Positions 45,286 through 54,545 of a stretch of 64,000 nucleotides of DNA are shown piece by piece (positions within the stretch are counted from its first letter, which is position 1; each line of letters opens with the position of its first letter). The DNA lies in the NCBI RefSeq assembly GCF_902459705.1, contig NZ_CABPRU010000015.1:59048-123047 (forward strand), in the 5' to 3' direction. The position numbers and the translations under genes are program-made. Origin of the DNA: Pandoraea terrigena (GTDB taxonomy: Bacteria > Pseudomonadota > Gammaproteobacteria > Burkholderiales > Burkholderiaceae). Under the pieces are notes generated by a model. That model was not told the DNA's origin. It was given only the letters and a program-made list of their open reading frames with translations, and did no database searches.

Positions 45286-46625
45286 GCGCGTGTGTCGTCG
45301 AATGGCGCCACGTCATGCTGGGCCTGACAAAGAAAGGCGCGGATGTCCGGGGCGCGGGCGAGCGCGTCGTCCGTCTCGGGATCGTTGCCCGGCTGATACT
45401 CCCCGACGCGCACCAGCAACTCGACCTCCGCCGCCAGCGCCATCGCGCGCCTGACGCGGGCCGCCGCGTCGACATGCGGTGCATCGGTTACCGCCGCCAT
45501 CACCCGAGAGAGGCTTTTCGCGACGTCGATGGCGGGATAGTGATTTGCCTGCGCAAGACGCCGCGACAGCACGATGTGACCGTCGACGATCGAGCGCACC
45601 TCGTCGGCCAGCGGCTCATCCAGGTTGTCGCCTTCGACGAGCACCGTGTAGAACGCGGTAATGCTGCCGCGCGTGCCGGTCCCCGCACGCTCCAGCAACC
45701 GCGGCAGACGCGCATAGAAACTCGGCGGCAAACCGCTCGTCGCCCCGAGCGGCTCGCCCGCCGCCATTCCGATATCGCGCACGGCGCGTCCGAAGCGCGT
45801 CAGTGAATCCATGAGCAACAACACGTCCTTGCCGTCGTCGCGAAACGCCTCGGCGATGGCCGTTGCGGTGTAGGCGGCCTTCATCCGTTCGAGCGCGGGT
45901 CGATCGGACGTCGCCACGACACACACGGTCCGTGCGCGCGCCTCGGGGGTGAGGGCTGTCTCGAGAAACTCGCGCACCTCGCGCCCGCGCTCGCCGATCA
46001 GGGCGACGACGATGACGTCGGCTTGCGCGCCGTGGCACATCATCGCCAGCAGCGTGCTCTTGCCGCCCCCCGCCGCGGCGAAGATGCCCAATCGCTGGCC
46101 GCGCCCGCAGGTGAGCATGCCGTCGATGGCGCGAATGCCGATGGGCAGGCACGTGGACACGAGCGCGCGCGTCATCGCAGGCGGCGGCTCGGCGTCCAGC
46201 GAACGCCACGCAATGCCGGACGTCACGCCCTCGTCGCTGGCGGCCGTGGGGGCCAACGGCCGTCCCAGCCCATCGAGCACCTCGCCGATCAGGTGACCGC
46301 CCACGGCCACGCGCGACGACGTTCCCAGCGCTTGCACCAGCGCACCATTGGCCACGCCGGTCGGCTCGGCATACGGCGCTAGCCACACGTGCCGCCCCTC
46401 GATCGCGATGACCTCAGCGTCAAGCGGCGGGAAGACCACGCGACATTGCTCGCCAAGTGCCGCGCCCGGCAAGCGGGCACGCATCGCATTCGGGGTGATC
46501 TGGTCGATATGCCCAAAGCGCACTTCACCGCCGGACGTTGCGCGCCACTCGTCACATGCCTTGCGCCGCGCGTCGAGCGTTCGGCGAAGCCCGTTGGCGA
46601 TGCGCGCGGCGTCCGGGCGACGCAT
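45261..46625 (-). CDS. sctN: type III secretion ATPase SctN
   Basis: A 454-residue F1-like ATPase powering chaperone release and unfolding. Walker A is GIFAAAGGGKSTLL, Walker B VLLLMDSLTRFGRA; ALIGERGREVREFLE and GLPPSFYARLPRLLERAGTG are family signatures. Length matches SsaN/FliI. ATG 46625 follows the sctV stop closely; the longer upstream frame is unsupported. Confidence 0.95.
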   Translation of the reverse strand: MRRPDAARIANGLRRTLDARRKACDEWRATSGGEVRFGHIDQITPNAMRARLPGAALGEQCRVVFPPLDAEVIAIEGRHVWLAPYAEPTGVANGALVQALGTSSRVAVGGHLIGEVLDGLGRPLAPTAASDEGVTSGIAWRSLDAEPPPAMTRALVSTCLPIGIRAIDGMLTCGRGQRLGIFAAAGGGKSTLLAMMCHGAQADVIVVALIGERGREVREFLETALTPEARARTVCVVATSDRPALERMKAAYTATAIAEAFRDDGKDVLLLMDSLTRFGRAVRDIGMAAGEPLGATSGLPPSFYARLPRLLERAGTGTRGSITAFYTVLVEGDNLDEPLADEVRSIVDGHIVLSRRLAQANHYPAIDVAKSLSRVMAAVTDAPHVDAAARVRRAMALAAEVELLVRVGEYQPGNDPETDDALARAPDIRAFLCQAQHDVAPFDDTRAWLEHLAN

Positions 46626-46626
46626 C

Positions 46627-48702
46627 TCAGCACGCTCCCTGTACGTCAATGGTGCCCAGCACCCGAACGTGCGGCTCGTCCGCCACCTCCTGGAACGACA
46701 ACACCGCCAGGTCGGCGCGCTCGCGCTCGACGAGCTTGCGCAGGAAGCGACGCACGTCCATGGCGGTGAACAGCACGGCCGGCGTGCCGTCATGCTTGGA
46801 CATGACGTCGTCAATGGCATTCAGAATGGCGTCGGTCTGCGCGGGATTCAGATCGGCATAGGAGCCCGACGCCGTCTGCCGCACGGCGGCCCGCACGGTA
46901 TCTTCGATGCCGCGCCCCACGTTCCATCCCGTGACGTGTTCGGCCCCCCCGCGAAAGCGTCGCGTGATATGACGCCGCAGACCGAGCCGCACGTACTCGG
47001 TCAACATGATCTGATCGCGCTCGCGCGGCGCCCATTCGATCAGGGCCTCGAAGACGCGCCGCAGATCGCGGATCGACACCCCCTCGGCGACCAGCCGCTG
47101 CAGGACTTCCGCCGTTCGGTTGATCGGCAATTGACGTTGCAGCTCCTTGACGAGTTCGCCGTAGCGGTCCTCCATCGCATCCATCAGGAAGCGCGCTTCC
47201 TGGACGCCGAGAAAATCGGCGGCATGCGCGTCGATGACCAGCGACACGCAGTGCGCCACCCGGTCCGCGCCCTCGATCACGGTACCGCCTTGCCTCTGCC
47301 AGGCCTGGCGTTGCGCGTCGTCCAGCCAGAACAGGATCTGCCCACCGAACGGCAACGGCGTCTCGCGCGGCGCCCCGGCGTCGAGCTTGCGCAAGACGGG
47401 CACCGGATGCGCCGCATCATGGTGTGCCAACACGGCGTCAGGGGCCACATCGATCGTCATCACGCTCTCGTGATAGAGCTGAACGTCCAGAGCGTCGCTC
47501 GAGAGCGTAGCGTCGACGACCACCCGCACCTCGGGCATCGGCACACCGAACTGTTCGAACTTCCGGTCGCGCAAGGCATCGATGCCCGCTGCCAGTGCCG
47601 CGGTGCCTCCCCCCGCCTCGGCCAGCGCAGCCCCCAACCGCACCTGCAACGGCTGTGCGCCCGGGCGTCCCGGCTTCGCTTGCGCTGCGCCGGCCTCCCC
47701 GTTGGCACCGTCCTTGTCGGCGCTGCCCTCGCCTGCGACACGCCCCACCCACCACGCGGCGGCCCCCGCCAGCGCCGCGAGCAGCAGGAAGTAATGCATC
47801 GGAAAGCCCGGGATCAGGCCGAAGAGCACGAGCACGACGGCCGCCAAGCTCAGCGAGCGCGGCTGTGCGGCAAGCTGATCGGTGAGTTCGCGCGCCAGAT
47901 TGCGACGCTGCTCGCCAGGCACCCGCGTGACGATAATGCCGGCCGTCACGGAAATGAGCAGCGCCGGAATCTGCGACACCAGCCCGTCGCCGATGGAGAG
48001 AATCGCGTAGATCGCCGCGGCATCGCCAGCGCTCATGCCGCGCATGAAGACGCCGACGCCGATGCCCCCCAGCAAGTTCACCACGATGATGACGAGGCCG
48101 GCGATGGCATCTCCCTTGACGAACTTCATCGCCCCGTCCATCGCGCCGTAGAACTGGCTCTCCTTCTGCACGACGCGGCGCAGGCGCTTGGCCTCGGCCG
48201 CATCGATCGTGCCCGCGCGCAGATCGCCGTCGATGCTCATCTGCTTGCCGGGCATGCCGTCGAGCGAGAACCGGGCGCCGACTTCCGCCACGCGCTCCGA
48301 GCCTTTTGTGATGACGATGAAGTTGACGACGGTGATGATCAGAAACACGATCATGCCGACGACGATGTTCCCGCCCGCCGCAAAGTCGCCGAACGTGTAG
48401 ACGATGTCGCCCGCGTCGGCCCGCAGCAGAATCAGGCGACTGGTGCTGATGGTGAGTCCCAGCCGGAACAGCGTGGTCATCAGCAGCACGGAAGGAAACG
48501 CCGAAAAATCGAGCGGCTCGTTGATGTAGAGCGCCACCATCAGCAGCAGCAGCGACACGCCGAGATTGAGCGCGATGAGCAGGTCCATCACCGACGGTGG
48601 CATCGGGATGATGATCATCAGCACCGTGATGAGCAGCAGCGCGGCCAGGACGATGTCCTGCCGGCCGGCAGCGGCGCGAAGCCAGGGCAGGAGTCGCGTC
48701 AC
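46627..48702 (-). CDS. sctV: type III export gate protein SctV
   Basis: A 691-residue FHIPEP/FlhA-family membrane protein, resembling SsaV as I recall it. Eight hydrophobic helices occupy the first about 320 residues, with RFSLDGMPGKQMSIDGDLRA and GDAIAGLVIIVVNLLGGIGV. The cytoplasmic domain has RFLMDAMEDRYGELVKELQR and VSIRDLRRVFEALIEWAPRE. GTG 48702 has GAGG seven bases upstream and overlaps the preceding stop (GTGA); ATG 48720 is the alternative. Confidence 0.95.
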   Translation of the reverse strand: MTRLLPWLRAAAGRQDIVLAALLLITVLMIIIPMPPSVMDLLIALNLGVSLLLLMVALYINEPLDFSAFPSVLLMTTLFRLGLTISTSRLILLRADAGDIVYTFGDFAAGGNIVVGMIVFLIITVVNFIVITKGSERVAEVGARFSLDGMPGKQMSIDGDLRAGTIDAAEAKRLRRVVQKESQFYGAMDGAMKFVKGDAIAGLVIIVVNLLGGIGVGVFMRGMSAGDAAAIYAILSIGDGLVSQIPALLISVTAGIIVTRVPGEQRRNLARELTDQLAAQPRSLSLAAVVLVLFGLIPGFPMHYFLLLAALAGAAAWWVGRVAGEGSADKDGANGEAGAAQAKPGRPGAQPLQVRLGAALAEAGGGTAALAAGIDALRDRKFEQFGVPMPEVRVVVDATLSSDALDVQLYHESVMTIDVAPDAVLAHHDAAHPVPVLRKLDAGAPRETPLPFGGQILFWLDDAQRQAWQRQGGTVIEGADRVAHCVSLVIDAHAADFLGVQEARFLMDAMEDRYGELVKELQRQLPINRTAEVLQRLVAEGVSIRDLRRVFEALIEWAPRERDQIMLTEYVRLGLRRHITRRFRGGAEHVTGWNVGRGIEDTVRAAVRQTASGSYADLNPAQTDAILNAIDDVMSKHDGTPAVLFTAMDVRRFLRKLVERERADLAVLSFQEVADEPHVRVLGTIDVQGAC

Positions 48703-49088
48703 GGGCGGGCCTCGTGCCATTGCCGGGCATCGAGTCGCTCCAGCAGGCGACGCATTCGGGCAAGGCAAGCGAACCAATCGACCGCTTGTGAACGACCGCC
48801 GGCCGGCGGCGTGGCGATCAGCATCGGACGTCCCTGCGCCACGCAGGCGCGCACGGGAATGCCGAGACTCCACTCTGGCGCGCAGGTTTGCAGCAGCAGG
48901 GGCAGGCACCGCGGCGCGTGGGCAGCGCGATCGATCAGCGTCAACACCAGCGTCGCGCCGTGCGGCTCGACCTCGATCATCAACAGACAGGGGGCGAGCG
49001 AAATTTGCATGCGAGGCTCGACGCGTTGCGGCGGCAGCGCCAGCAATTCGAAAAGCTGCTCGAGCTTGCGTTGTGTCTGGGTGTCCAT
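48699..49088 (-). CDS. putative type III chaperone, SsaM position
   Basis: A 129-residue protein with a helix-strand-strand layout as in type III chaperones: MDTQTQRKLEQLFELLALPP, LMIEVEPHGATLVLTLID, LLQTCAPEWSLGIPVRACVA and a C-terminal helix (WFACLARMRRLLERLDARQ). In SPI-2 the gene before ssaV is ssaM, whose product works with SpiC and SsaL in the gatekeeper complex. The assignment is by position and fold, not by clear sequence match. ATG 49088 is preferred over the upstream frame. Confidence 0.6.
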   Translation of the reverse strand: MDTQTQRKLEQLFELLALPPQRVEPRMQISLAPCLLMIEVEPHGATLVLTLIDRAAHAPRCLPLLLQTCAPEWSLGIPVRACVAQGRPMLIATPPAGGRSQAVDWFACLARMRRLLERLDARQWHEARP

Positions 49089-49244
49089 CGGGCGATCTTG
49101 CGTTGGGAACGTGCTTGCTGCGCACGTGCGGCGCGGAGGGCGTTCGAGAAGAGGTTGCGGCATGGTCGCGCATTCACGGCCGTGGCGGCAATCGGGCGCA
49201 GACCTGAACTTCGCGGCTTGCGTCTCGCCGGGAATCCGAGCGCG

Positions 49245-49904
49245 TCACAACATCATGCGCAGGCGATGCGCCCAGTTCACGATATCGGCGACGTTGTGCG
49301 CATCGAGCTTGCGCATCATGTTCAGCCGATGGGTCTCGACCGTCTTCACACTGATCGACAACAGTTGCGCGATGTCGCGATTGCGTTGCCCTTCCGCGAC
49401 CAGCTTGAGCACCTGTCGCTCACGCAGCGTCAGCAGCCTCTCAGGCATCTCGAAGGCGCATGGGCGTGGCACATGCCGTGCGCTCGCCGGATCGTGCATG
49501 CCTCCGAACACGGCCGGATCGACGAAGCGCTCGCCCCGGATGACCTGGTACGACGCATGGATCAACGTCCCGCGCGGGCTGCTTTTGAGCACGTATGCTG
49601 CCGCCCCGGCCTCCAGCGACTGACGCGCGCGTTCGCTGTCGTCGCTGGCCGAGTTGACGACGATGCGCAGATCCGGCCAGCGCTGGGCACATTGGCGGAT
49701 CACATCCACGCCGTCCATGCCGGGCAGGCCCAGATCCAGCAGCAGCAAGGCCGGTCGATGCACCACGCAGGCCCGGTAGACGTCGAGCCCATTGACGACC
49801 CGGGCAAGCACACGCCAGCCGAGATCCTGCTCGATCAGGAAGCAAAGTCCGTCGGCCAGTAACTCGTGGTCCTCGACAACGACGACACCGATACACCCCG
49901 TCAT
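49245..49904 (-). CDS. NarL/SsrB-like response regulator
   Basis: A 219-residue two-component regulator. The receiver (1-125) has VVVVEDHELLADG, phosphoacceptor Asp in LLLLDLGLPGMDG, and YVLKSS with the conserved Lys. The LuxR helix-turn-helix is LTLRERQVLKLVAEGQRNRD with VETHRLNMMRKL. SsrB is the equivalent regulator in SPI-2. No histidine kinase is next to it, so its partner is elsewhere. It lies upstream of the sctV operon and divergent from the sctC operon, with 317 bp of probable promoter region between. Confidence 0.85.
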   Translation of the reverse strand: MTGCIGVVVVEDHELLADGLCFLIEQDLGWRVLARVVNGLDVYRACVVHRPALLLLDLGLPGMDGVDVIRQCAQRWPDLRIVVNSASDDSERARQSLEAGAAAYVLKSSPRGTLIHASYQVIRGERFVDPAVFGGMHDPASARHVPRPCAFEMPERLLTLRERQVLKLVAEGQRNRDIAQLLSISVKTVETHRLNMMRKLDAHNVADIVNWAHRLRMML

Positions 49905-50221
49905 TCGCAGCTCCTCGACAGTTGGTCATAAGCACTTACGCAAGCGCTCATACGGATTCTTGTTCACTCTCTATCGACTTCGGGCCACTTGCGCGAATCT
50001 TGTGCCTTCGCCCGGCCCCAGGCGTAGGAAGACACCCCAAGCCACGGTCCCCGAGGCGCACTTCAGGTCTGCGCCGGATTGTGCCGGCACCTCGGCGCTT
50101 GATAATGACAAGCCTTGTGCGACGCCGTGTGGATCGACGGCGCCCCGTGATGGCGTGTGCAACAACGGATGTCGCATGCGCTTCGTTCCCCGTGCCTGTG
50201 CACTGCCTCCTTCAGATACCT

Positions 50222-50725
50222 ATGCGTTTGCCATTTGCGCTTGCCGCGCTCGACTGGATTGCCCCGCGCGACGTACAGGGATCGCGCATTGCGCTCGATC
50301 TCGACGGCCAGCGCGGCTGGACCTGCCCGGTCGACGGCGGCTATTGCGTAGCCACGGCGGTGACACTGCCGCCGCCCACGCATATGCGTACACAGCCGCT
50401 CGCCACCGCGCTTGGCGACGACCCGGCACTCGCCCGCTGGCTCATGCGGATTTCCCTCGTGCTGGCGGGTCAACCGGCGTTGCGCGACGACAGCCTGTGC
50501 CTTGCGAACGACATCCTCTGGTGGGTTCATCGCTTCGACGCCGACGCACCGGCAGCCCGCGTAGAAGCGCAACTTCGGCGCCAACGGCTGGCCTGCACGA
50601 TGGTCGCGTCGCAAGGCATGCACGCCGACGCGGCGCCGACGACGTCGCTCATGCCTCGTGCCGCCGGTCATCCCACCGGTGCCGCTGACGCCAGCCGGCG
50701 TCTTCAAGCGCTACGCCGCGGCTGA
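50222..50725 (+). CDS. SpiC/SepD-position type III protein
   Basis: A 167-residue protein starting MRLPFALAALDWIAPRDVQG, alpha/beta at first and mostly helical after residue 60, with a disordered tail. In SPI-2 and LEE the gene before the secretin is ssaB/spiC or sepD, whose products form the substrate-switch complex with SctW. I see no decisive motif; the assignment is by synteny. Two bases separate its stop from the sctC start. Confidence 0.5.
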   Translation: MRLPFALAALDWIAPRDVQGSRIALDLDGQRGWTCPVDGGYCVATAVTLPPPTHMRTQPLATALGDDPALARWLMRISLVLAGQPALRDDSLCLANDILWWVHRFDADAPAARVEAQLRRQRLACTMVASQGMHADAAPTTSLMPRAAGHPTGAADASRRLQALRRG

Positions 50726-50727
50726 CC

Positions 50728-52329
50728 ATGCAGCCTTCCTTCACGTCGCGCGCCGCCGCCCTGCTTGCCGGGATCCTGTTGGCCACACTGGCCGTCGCGT
50801 CGTCTGCCGCGCCAGTGGCCCGGCCCGCGACACCCGACTGGCGTGGCGGCCCATTCGTCTTCCAGAGCGCCGGCACGCCCCTTGCGGAGTTGTTGCGCGA
50901 CTTCGGGGCGCACCACGGCATTCCCACCGTCGTGAGTCCGCACATCGATGATCGCTTCATCGGCACGCTACCTGCGGGCGCCGCTCAGGCGACCCTCGAT
51001 GCACTATCGGAACGGTATCGGCTTTCGTGGTACTTCAACGGCCAGACGCTGAACGTCTACAAGTCCAGCGAGGCAACCCGGCGCGTCGTGTCGCTGCGTT
51101 ACGCCCTGCCAGGTGACCTGCTGGGGCACCTGCGCGACGCAGGCGTGCTGCACCCGCGGCACTGTGTGGCACGGACGATTCCGGCCACGCACGCGCTCGA
51201 AATCGCAGGCGTTCCGGCCTGCATCGAGACGGTCGCCATGCTCGCCGACTACCTCGAAAGCGACGCCCGCGATCAGCAGGAGAGCGAAGAGACCATCAAG
51301 ATATTTCCCCTGAAATTCGCAACGGCGGACGACACAAGGTACTTTTATCGCGGGCAAGAAGTCGTCGTGCCGGGCGTTGTCAGCGTATTGAAGGATTTGA
51401 TTCTCGGCGCCGGTCCGCTCGGCGCGCCGTCGGCGACGCTTGTCACGCCGGGCGCGTCGGCGGGCGCGGGCATCGACGCCGGCCGCCCCGTGGCCACCGG
51501 CACGCGAACCGGCACGCCGCGCTTCTCGGCCGATCCACGCCGCAATGCGGTCATCGTGCGCGAGCGTCGACGCAATCTGCCGATCTACGGCGACCTGATC
51601 GCGCAGCTCGACGTTCGGCCCCGCCTGGTCGACATCTCGGTGGCGATTATCGACGTGAACGCCAGCGATATCGCCGAGCTTGGTGTTGACTTCTCCGGCA
51701 GCGCGCGCCTGGGCGGCTTCGGCGCCGTGTCGCTGAACTCGCAGACGCAAGCTGGCGACGCCAGCACGTTCACGACGGTCGTCGGCGACACCAACAAGTT
51801 CATGGTCAACCTGAGCGCGCTGGAGCGAAACTCCAAGGCGCGTGTGCTGTCCCGGCCGTCCATCGTCACGCTCGACAACATGCAGGCCGTGCTCGACCGC
51901 AGCGTGACGTTCTACACGAAAGTCTCCGGCGAGAAAGTCGCCAAACTGGAGAGCGTGACGTCGGGATCGCTGCTGCGCGTCACGCCGCGACTCGTCCCCC
52001 AGGAAGGCGGCGACGGTCGCGAGCAGGTGATGCTCACCCTCAATATCGAGGATGGCGGGGAGGTGCGCAGCGAGCGCAACCGTCACAACGAGGTGCCGAC
52101 CATCCGCAACTCATCGATCTCGACACACGCCACGTTGCAGGCCGGACAAAGCCTGTTGCTGGGCGGCTTCGTGCAGGACGCGCAGCACGAGCAGGAGCGC
52201 AAGATCCCACTGCTCGGAGATCTGCCGCTCATTGGCCGTCTGTTCAGTTCGACGAGTAACCGTAGCGACAGTGTCATGCGTCTGTTTCTGATCAAGGCCG
52301 AGCCGGCGGCCGACGTGCCGAGCGAATGA
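50728..52329 (+). CDS. sctC: type III outer-membrane secretin SctC
   Basis: A 533-residue secretin forming the outer-membrane ring. A signal peptide (AAALLAGILLATLAVASSAA) is followed by periplasmic N domains (PLAELLRDFGAHHGIPTVVS; SEETIKIFPLKFATADDTRY) and the secretin domain with VPTIRNSSISTHATLQAGQS, LLLGGFVQD and IPLLGDLPLIGRLFSS. Overlaps sctD by ATGA. Size matches SsaC/EscC. Confidence 0.95.
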   Translation: MQPSFTSRAAALLAGILLATLAVASSAAPVARPATPDWRGGPFVFQSAGTPLAELLRDFGAHHGIPTVVSPHIDDRFIGTLPAGAAQATLDALSERYRLSWYFNGQTLNVYKSSEATRRVVSLRYALPGDLLGHLRDAGVLHPRHCVARTIPATHALEIAGVPACIETVAMLADYLESDARDQQESEETIKIFPLKFATADDTRYFYRGQEVVVPGVVSVLKDLILGAGPLGAPSATLVTPGASAGAGIDAGRPVATGTRTGTPRFSADPRRNAVIVRERRRNLPIYGDLIAQLDVRPRLVDISVAIIDVNASDIAELGVDFSGSARLGGFGAVSLNSQTQAGDASTFTTVVGDTNKFMVNLSALERNSKARVLSRPSIVTLDNMQAVLDRSVTFYTKVSGEKVAKLESVTSGSLLRVTPRLVPQEGGDGREQVMLTLNIEDGGEVRSERNRHNEVPTIRNSSISTHATLQAGQSLLLGGFVQDAQHEQERKIPLLGDLPLIGRLFSSTSNRSDSVMRLFLIKAEPAADVPSE

Positions 52330-53642
52330 GCATGCTGACGCTCACGTTGCTCGACGGCCCGCTCGCAGGACGCCCTATGCCGCTGCCACCGGGCAAGCTC
52401 ACTGTCGGCGGCGCAGACGCCGACATCGCGATGACGCTGGAACATGGCGCACAAATCGTGCTGGGTGTCGACGACGACGGCGTGCGGCTGCTCACGCCGG
52501 CCGCCGTCTGGGTGGACGGCATACCCTTCGCCACGGCCAACGACGATGCCGCCGACACGCCCATGCTCCCGGTGCATACGCCGATCGATCTCGCGGGCCT
52601 CGGCGTCTGGCTCGGGGACGATAGCGAAAGCGCTCCCGCGCCTGACGTCCGCTGTCCTGAGCGGCACGCCGGGCACGGCCCGTCGTCGCATGCGCCCCTG
52701 ACGACCGACACGCCCGCGGTGCGCGTGCGCGCCCCGGCCGCATGGATCGCCGTCACGGGACTGTCGTTGCTGATCGCAGCGACCGGTGTGGCGATCTGGC
52801 GCACCGGGGCCGCCAACGTCGTCGCCGCGCCGCCGGCTCAGGCGGATGCGCTGAAAGCGCTTGCCGCACGCCTGGCGCCCGGCGTCTCACTGCATCACAG
52901 CGGCAATGCGGTGCGTCTGTCCGGCGGTTGCGTCGACGACGCCGCGCTCGCACGGCTGCGCGCCGAAGCCCGTTGGCAGGGCAAAGCGTTGAGCGACGAG
53001 ACGTGGTGTCCCGCGAATTCGATGCAGACGGTCAGCACACTGCTGCGACTGCACGGTTTCGGTTCGGCACAGGTCAGCGTCGCGCCGGACGGCGAAGTGG
53101 TCATCGGCGCGCCAACGGTCGCCGACGCGCGTTGGCGTGCGGCCGCCAACGCCCTCGATGCGCTAGCGCTACCCCGCGGTTGGCGTGTGGCCGAGGGCAT
53201 GGCCGACAGCTTCGAGCGGCTTGTGAAGACGCTGCGCGAGGCCGGCCAGTTGCGCGGCATCGATATCGCACGCGATCGAAACGGATGGCGGCTCACCGGG
53301 GTAATGACCGTGGGACGCCAGGCATCGTTGAAGGGCGTCGTCGACACGTGGAATACCGCTGCCAATGCGATGCCCGTTCGCGTCGAGCCGCTGCCGCAGC
53401 CGATCCCGACGCTTGCCGAAACGGGTTTTTCCGCGCCGCTCGTGAGCATCGGCGGTTCGCCCGACGCCCCACAGGTCACCCTCGCCGACGGCACGCGCCT
53501 GGCGCAGGGGGCGCGTCTGCCAGGCGGCACCCGGGTGATCGCCATCCACACCGATGGTGTGTCGATCGGCGCGCATGACCGGCTCTTCTATTTGCCCCTA
53601 TCTCCGGAGACACTGTATGACGATTCGCCTGACCCGGCTTGA
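52326..53642 (+). CDS. sctD: type III inner-membrane ring protein SctD
   Basis: A 438-residue protein. A cytoplasmic FHA-like domain (about 1-100: LTLLDGPLAGRPMPLPPGKL, TVGGADADIAMTLEHGAQIV) is followed by one helix (AAWIAVTGLSLLIAATGVAI, about 138-157) and periplasmic ring-building domains (LIGAPTVADARW type repeats). It forms the outer of two inner-membrane rings with SctJ. It overlaps sctC (4 bp) and sctE (26 bp). Confidence 0.88.
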   Translation: MSMLTLTLLDGPLAGRPMPLPPGKLTVGGADADIAMTLEHGAQIVLGVDDDGVRLLTPAAVWVDGIPFATANDDAADTPMLPVHTPIDLAGLGVWLGDDSESAPAPDVRCPERHAGHGPSSHAPLTTDTPAVRVRAPAAWIAVTGLSLLIAATGVAIWRTGAANVVAAPPAQADALKALAARLAPGVSLHHSGNAVRLSGGCVDDAALARLRAEARWQGKALSDETWCPANSMQTVSTLLRLHGFGSAQVSVAPDGEVVIGAPTVADARWRAAANALDALALPRGWRVAEGMADSFERLVKTLREAGQLRGIDIARDRNGWRLTGVMTVGRQASLKGVVDTWNTAANAMPVRVEPLPQPIPTLAETGFSAPLVSIGGSPDAPQVTLADGTRLAQGARLPGGTRVIAIHTDGVSIGAHDRLFYLPLSPETLYDDSPDPA

Positions 53643-53859
53643 AGACCGCCTCGCCGCCTCGCCCGAGCCTGTCGCCCGCGACGTCGGCGCACAGCTCGAT
53701 ACCGCGCGCCGGGCGCTGCAACAGGCGCTGCATGCGCCGCTTACGCCCGCCCAGCACGCGCTGGCACAAACGCAGATGCAGGCGATTCAAGCCGCCAGCG
53801 CGATTCTCGACCGCGTCGCGCGACGCTACGGCACGTCTTACGGGCCATCGTCGTCATGA
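53617..53859 (+). CDS. sctE: type III needle co-chaperone SctE (SsaE-like)
   Basis: An 80-residue helical protein; the start MTIRLTRLEDRLAASPEPVA matches SsaE (TRLED near the N-terminus), which also has about 80 residues. The rest is two long helices (QLDTARRALQQALHAPL and HALAQTQMQAIQAASAILDR). Such proteins, with SctG, keep needle subunits from polymerising in the cytosol. The start lies inside sctD, with TCCGGAGA as ribosome site. The next 200 bp up to the chaperone gene hold nothing convincing. Confidence 0.75.
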   Translation: MTIRLTRLEDRLAASPEPVARDVGAQLDTARRALQQALHAPLTPAQHALAQTQMQAIQAASAILDRVARRYGTSYGPSSS

Positions 53860-54059
53860 CGAAAGGGGCGGCGGCGCACGGCGCCAATGCCTGCATGTGC
53901 GCAGAAGCGACAACGCGGCTCGCGCCACGAAAGTTCGGGCAGGCCGTTCGTGGGAACCTTCGGCATCGCGCGCCCCGCGCGAGCGGATCTCGCTCTCGCG
54001 TTGTCGCATGACGTCGGCTTGGGGCGCGTCATCGATTTCTTCCACTCTCCACGCATATC

Positions 54060-54473
54060 ATGCCAAGTTACGACCTAGCGCAAACTCTCGTCGAAGCTCT
54101 GAAGTTGATCGGCTGCGACCCAAGCAAGATCCAAGCCGTCGACAACCACTCCCCCATCGAGCTGACGTTTACGGCCGCGCCCAATATCATCGTGGAAACG
54201 CTGAAAAGCCGCGCGTGCAGCATTCACGCCGTCGTCGCCACCGACGAAGCCGCGCGACTGCATCGCGCAAACAGCGAGCGTCTCCTCCAGTTTCTCATCG
54301 AACCCGCCGAATGGGCCGTCACCGGGCACGTGCAATTGCGCGAGCGCGACCGTCGTCTGATTCTGCATGCGCAAGTGACCGAAGAAGCCGCCGCCGAACC
54401 GGAGCCGTTCGCGCAAGCGCTCACCGACTTCTACGACCGCATCAAACTCTGCCGGGAGCATTTGCGCGCCTGA
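54060..54473 (+). CDS. InvB/Spa15-family type III chaperone
   Basis: A 137-residue class IB chaperone. The blocks DLAQTLVEALKLIGCDPSKI followed by DNHSPIELTFTAAPNIIVET, and FAQALTDFYDRI near the end, follow the InvB/Spa15 pattern (I-G-C-x-P-S-x-I; D-x-H-S-x-I). In SPI-1-type systems these proteins guide several effectors and work with the translocator or gatekeeper. In an SPI-2-type locus this is unexpected. It is read rightward, tail to tail with sctW. Confidence 0.8.
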   Translation: MPSYDLAQTLVEALKLIGCDPSKIQAVDNHSPIELTFTAAPNIIVETLKSRACSIHAVVATDEAARLHRANSERLLQFLIEPAEWAVTGHVQLRERDRRLILHAQVTEEAAAEPEPFAQALTDFYDRIKLCREHLRA

Positions 54474-54545
54474 GCGCCGCCACGTCCCCCGCCGTCAGCC
54501 GATCCCCCCGTCGCGCTCACGGTTCGCACGGTTCAAACGGTTCGC

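Noticed and set aside
46348..49623. 1091-codon frame on the plus strand opposite sctN, sctV and the regulator
   Set aside because: Antisense shadow; no domain, no ribosome site, and the opposite strand has strong family matches.
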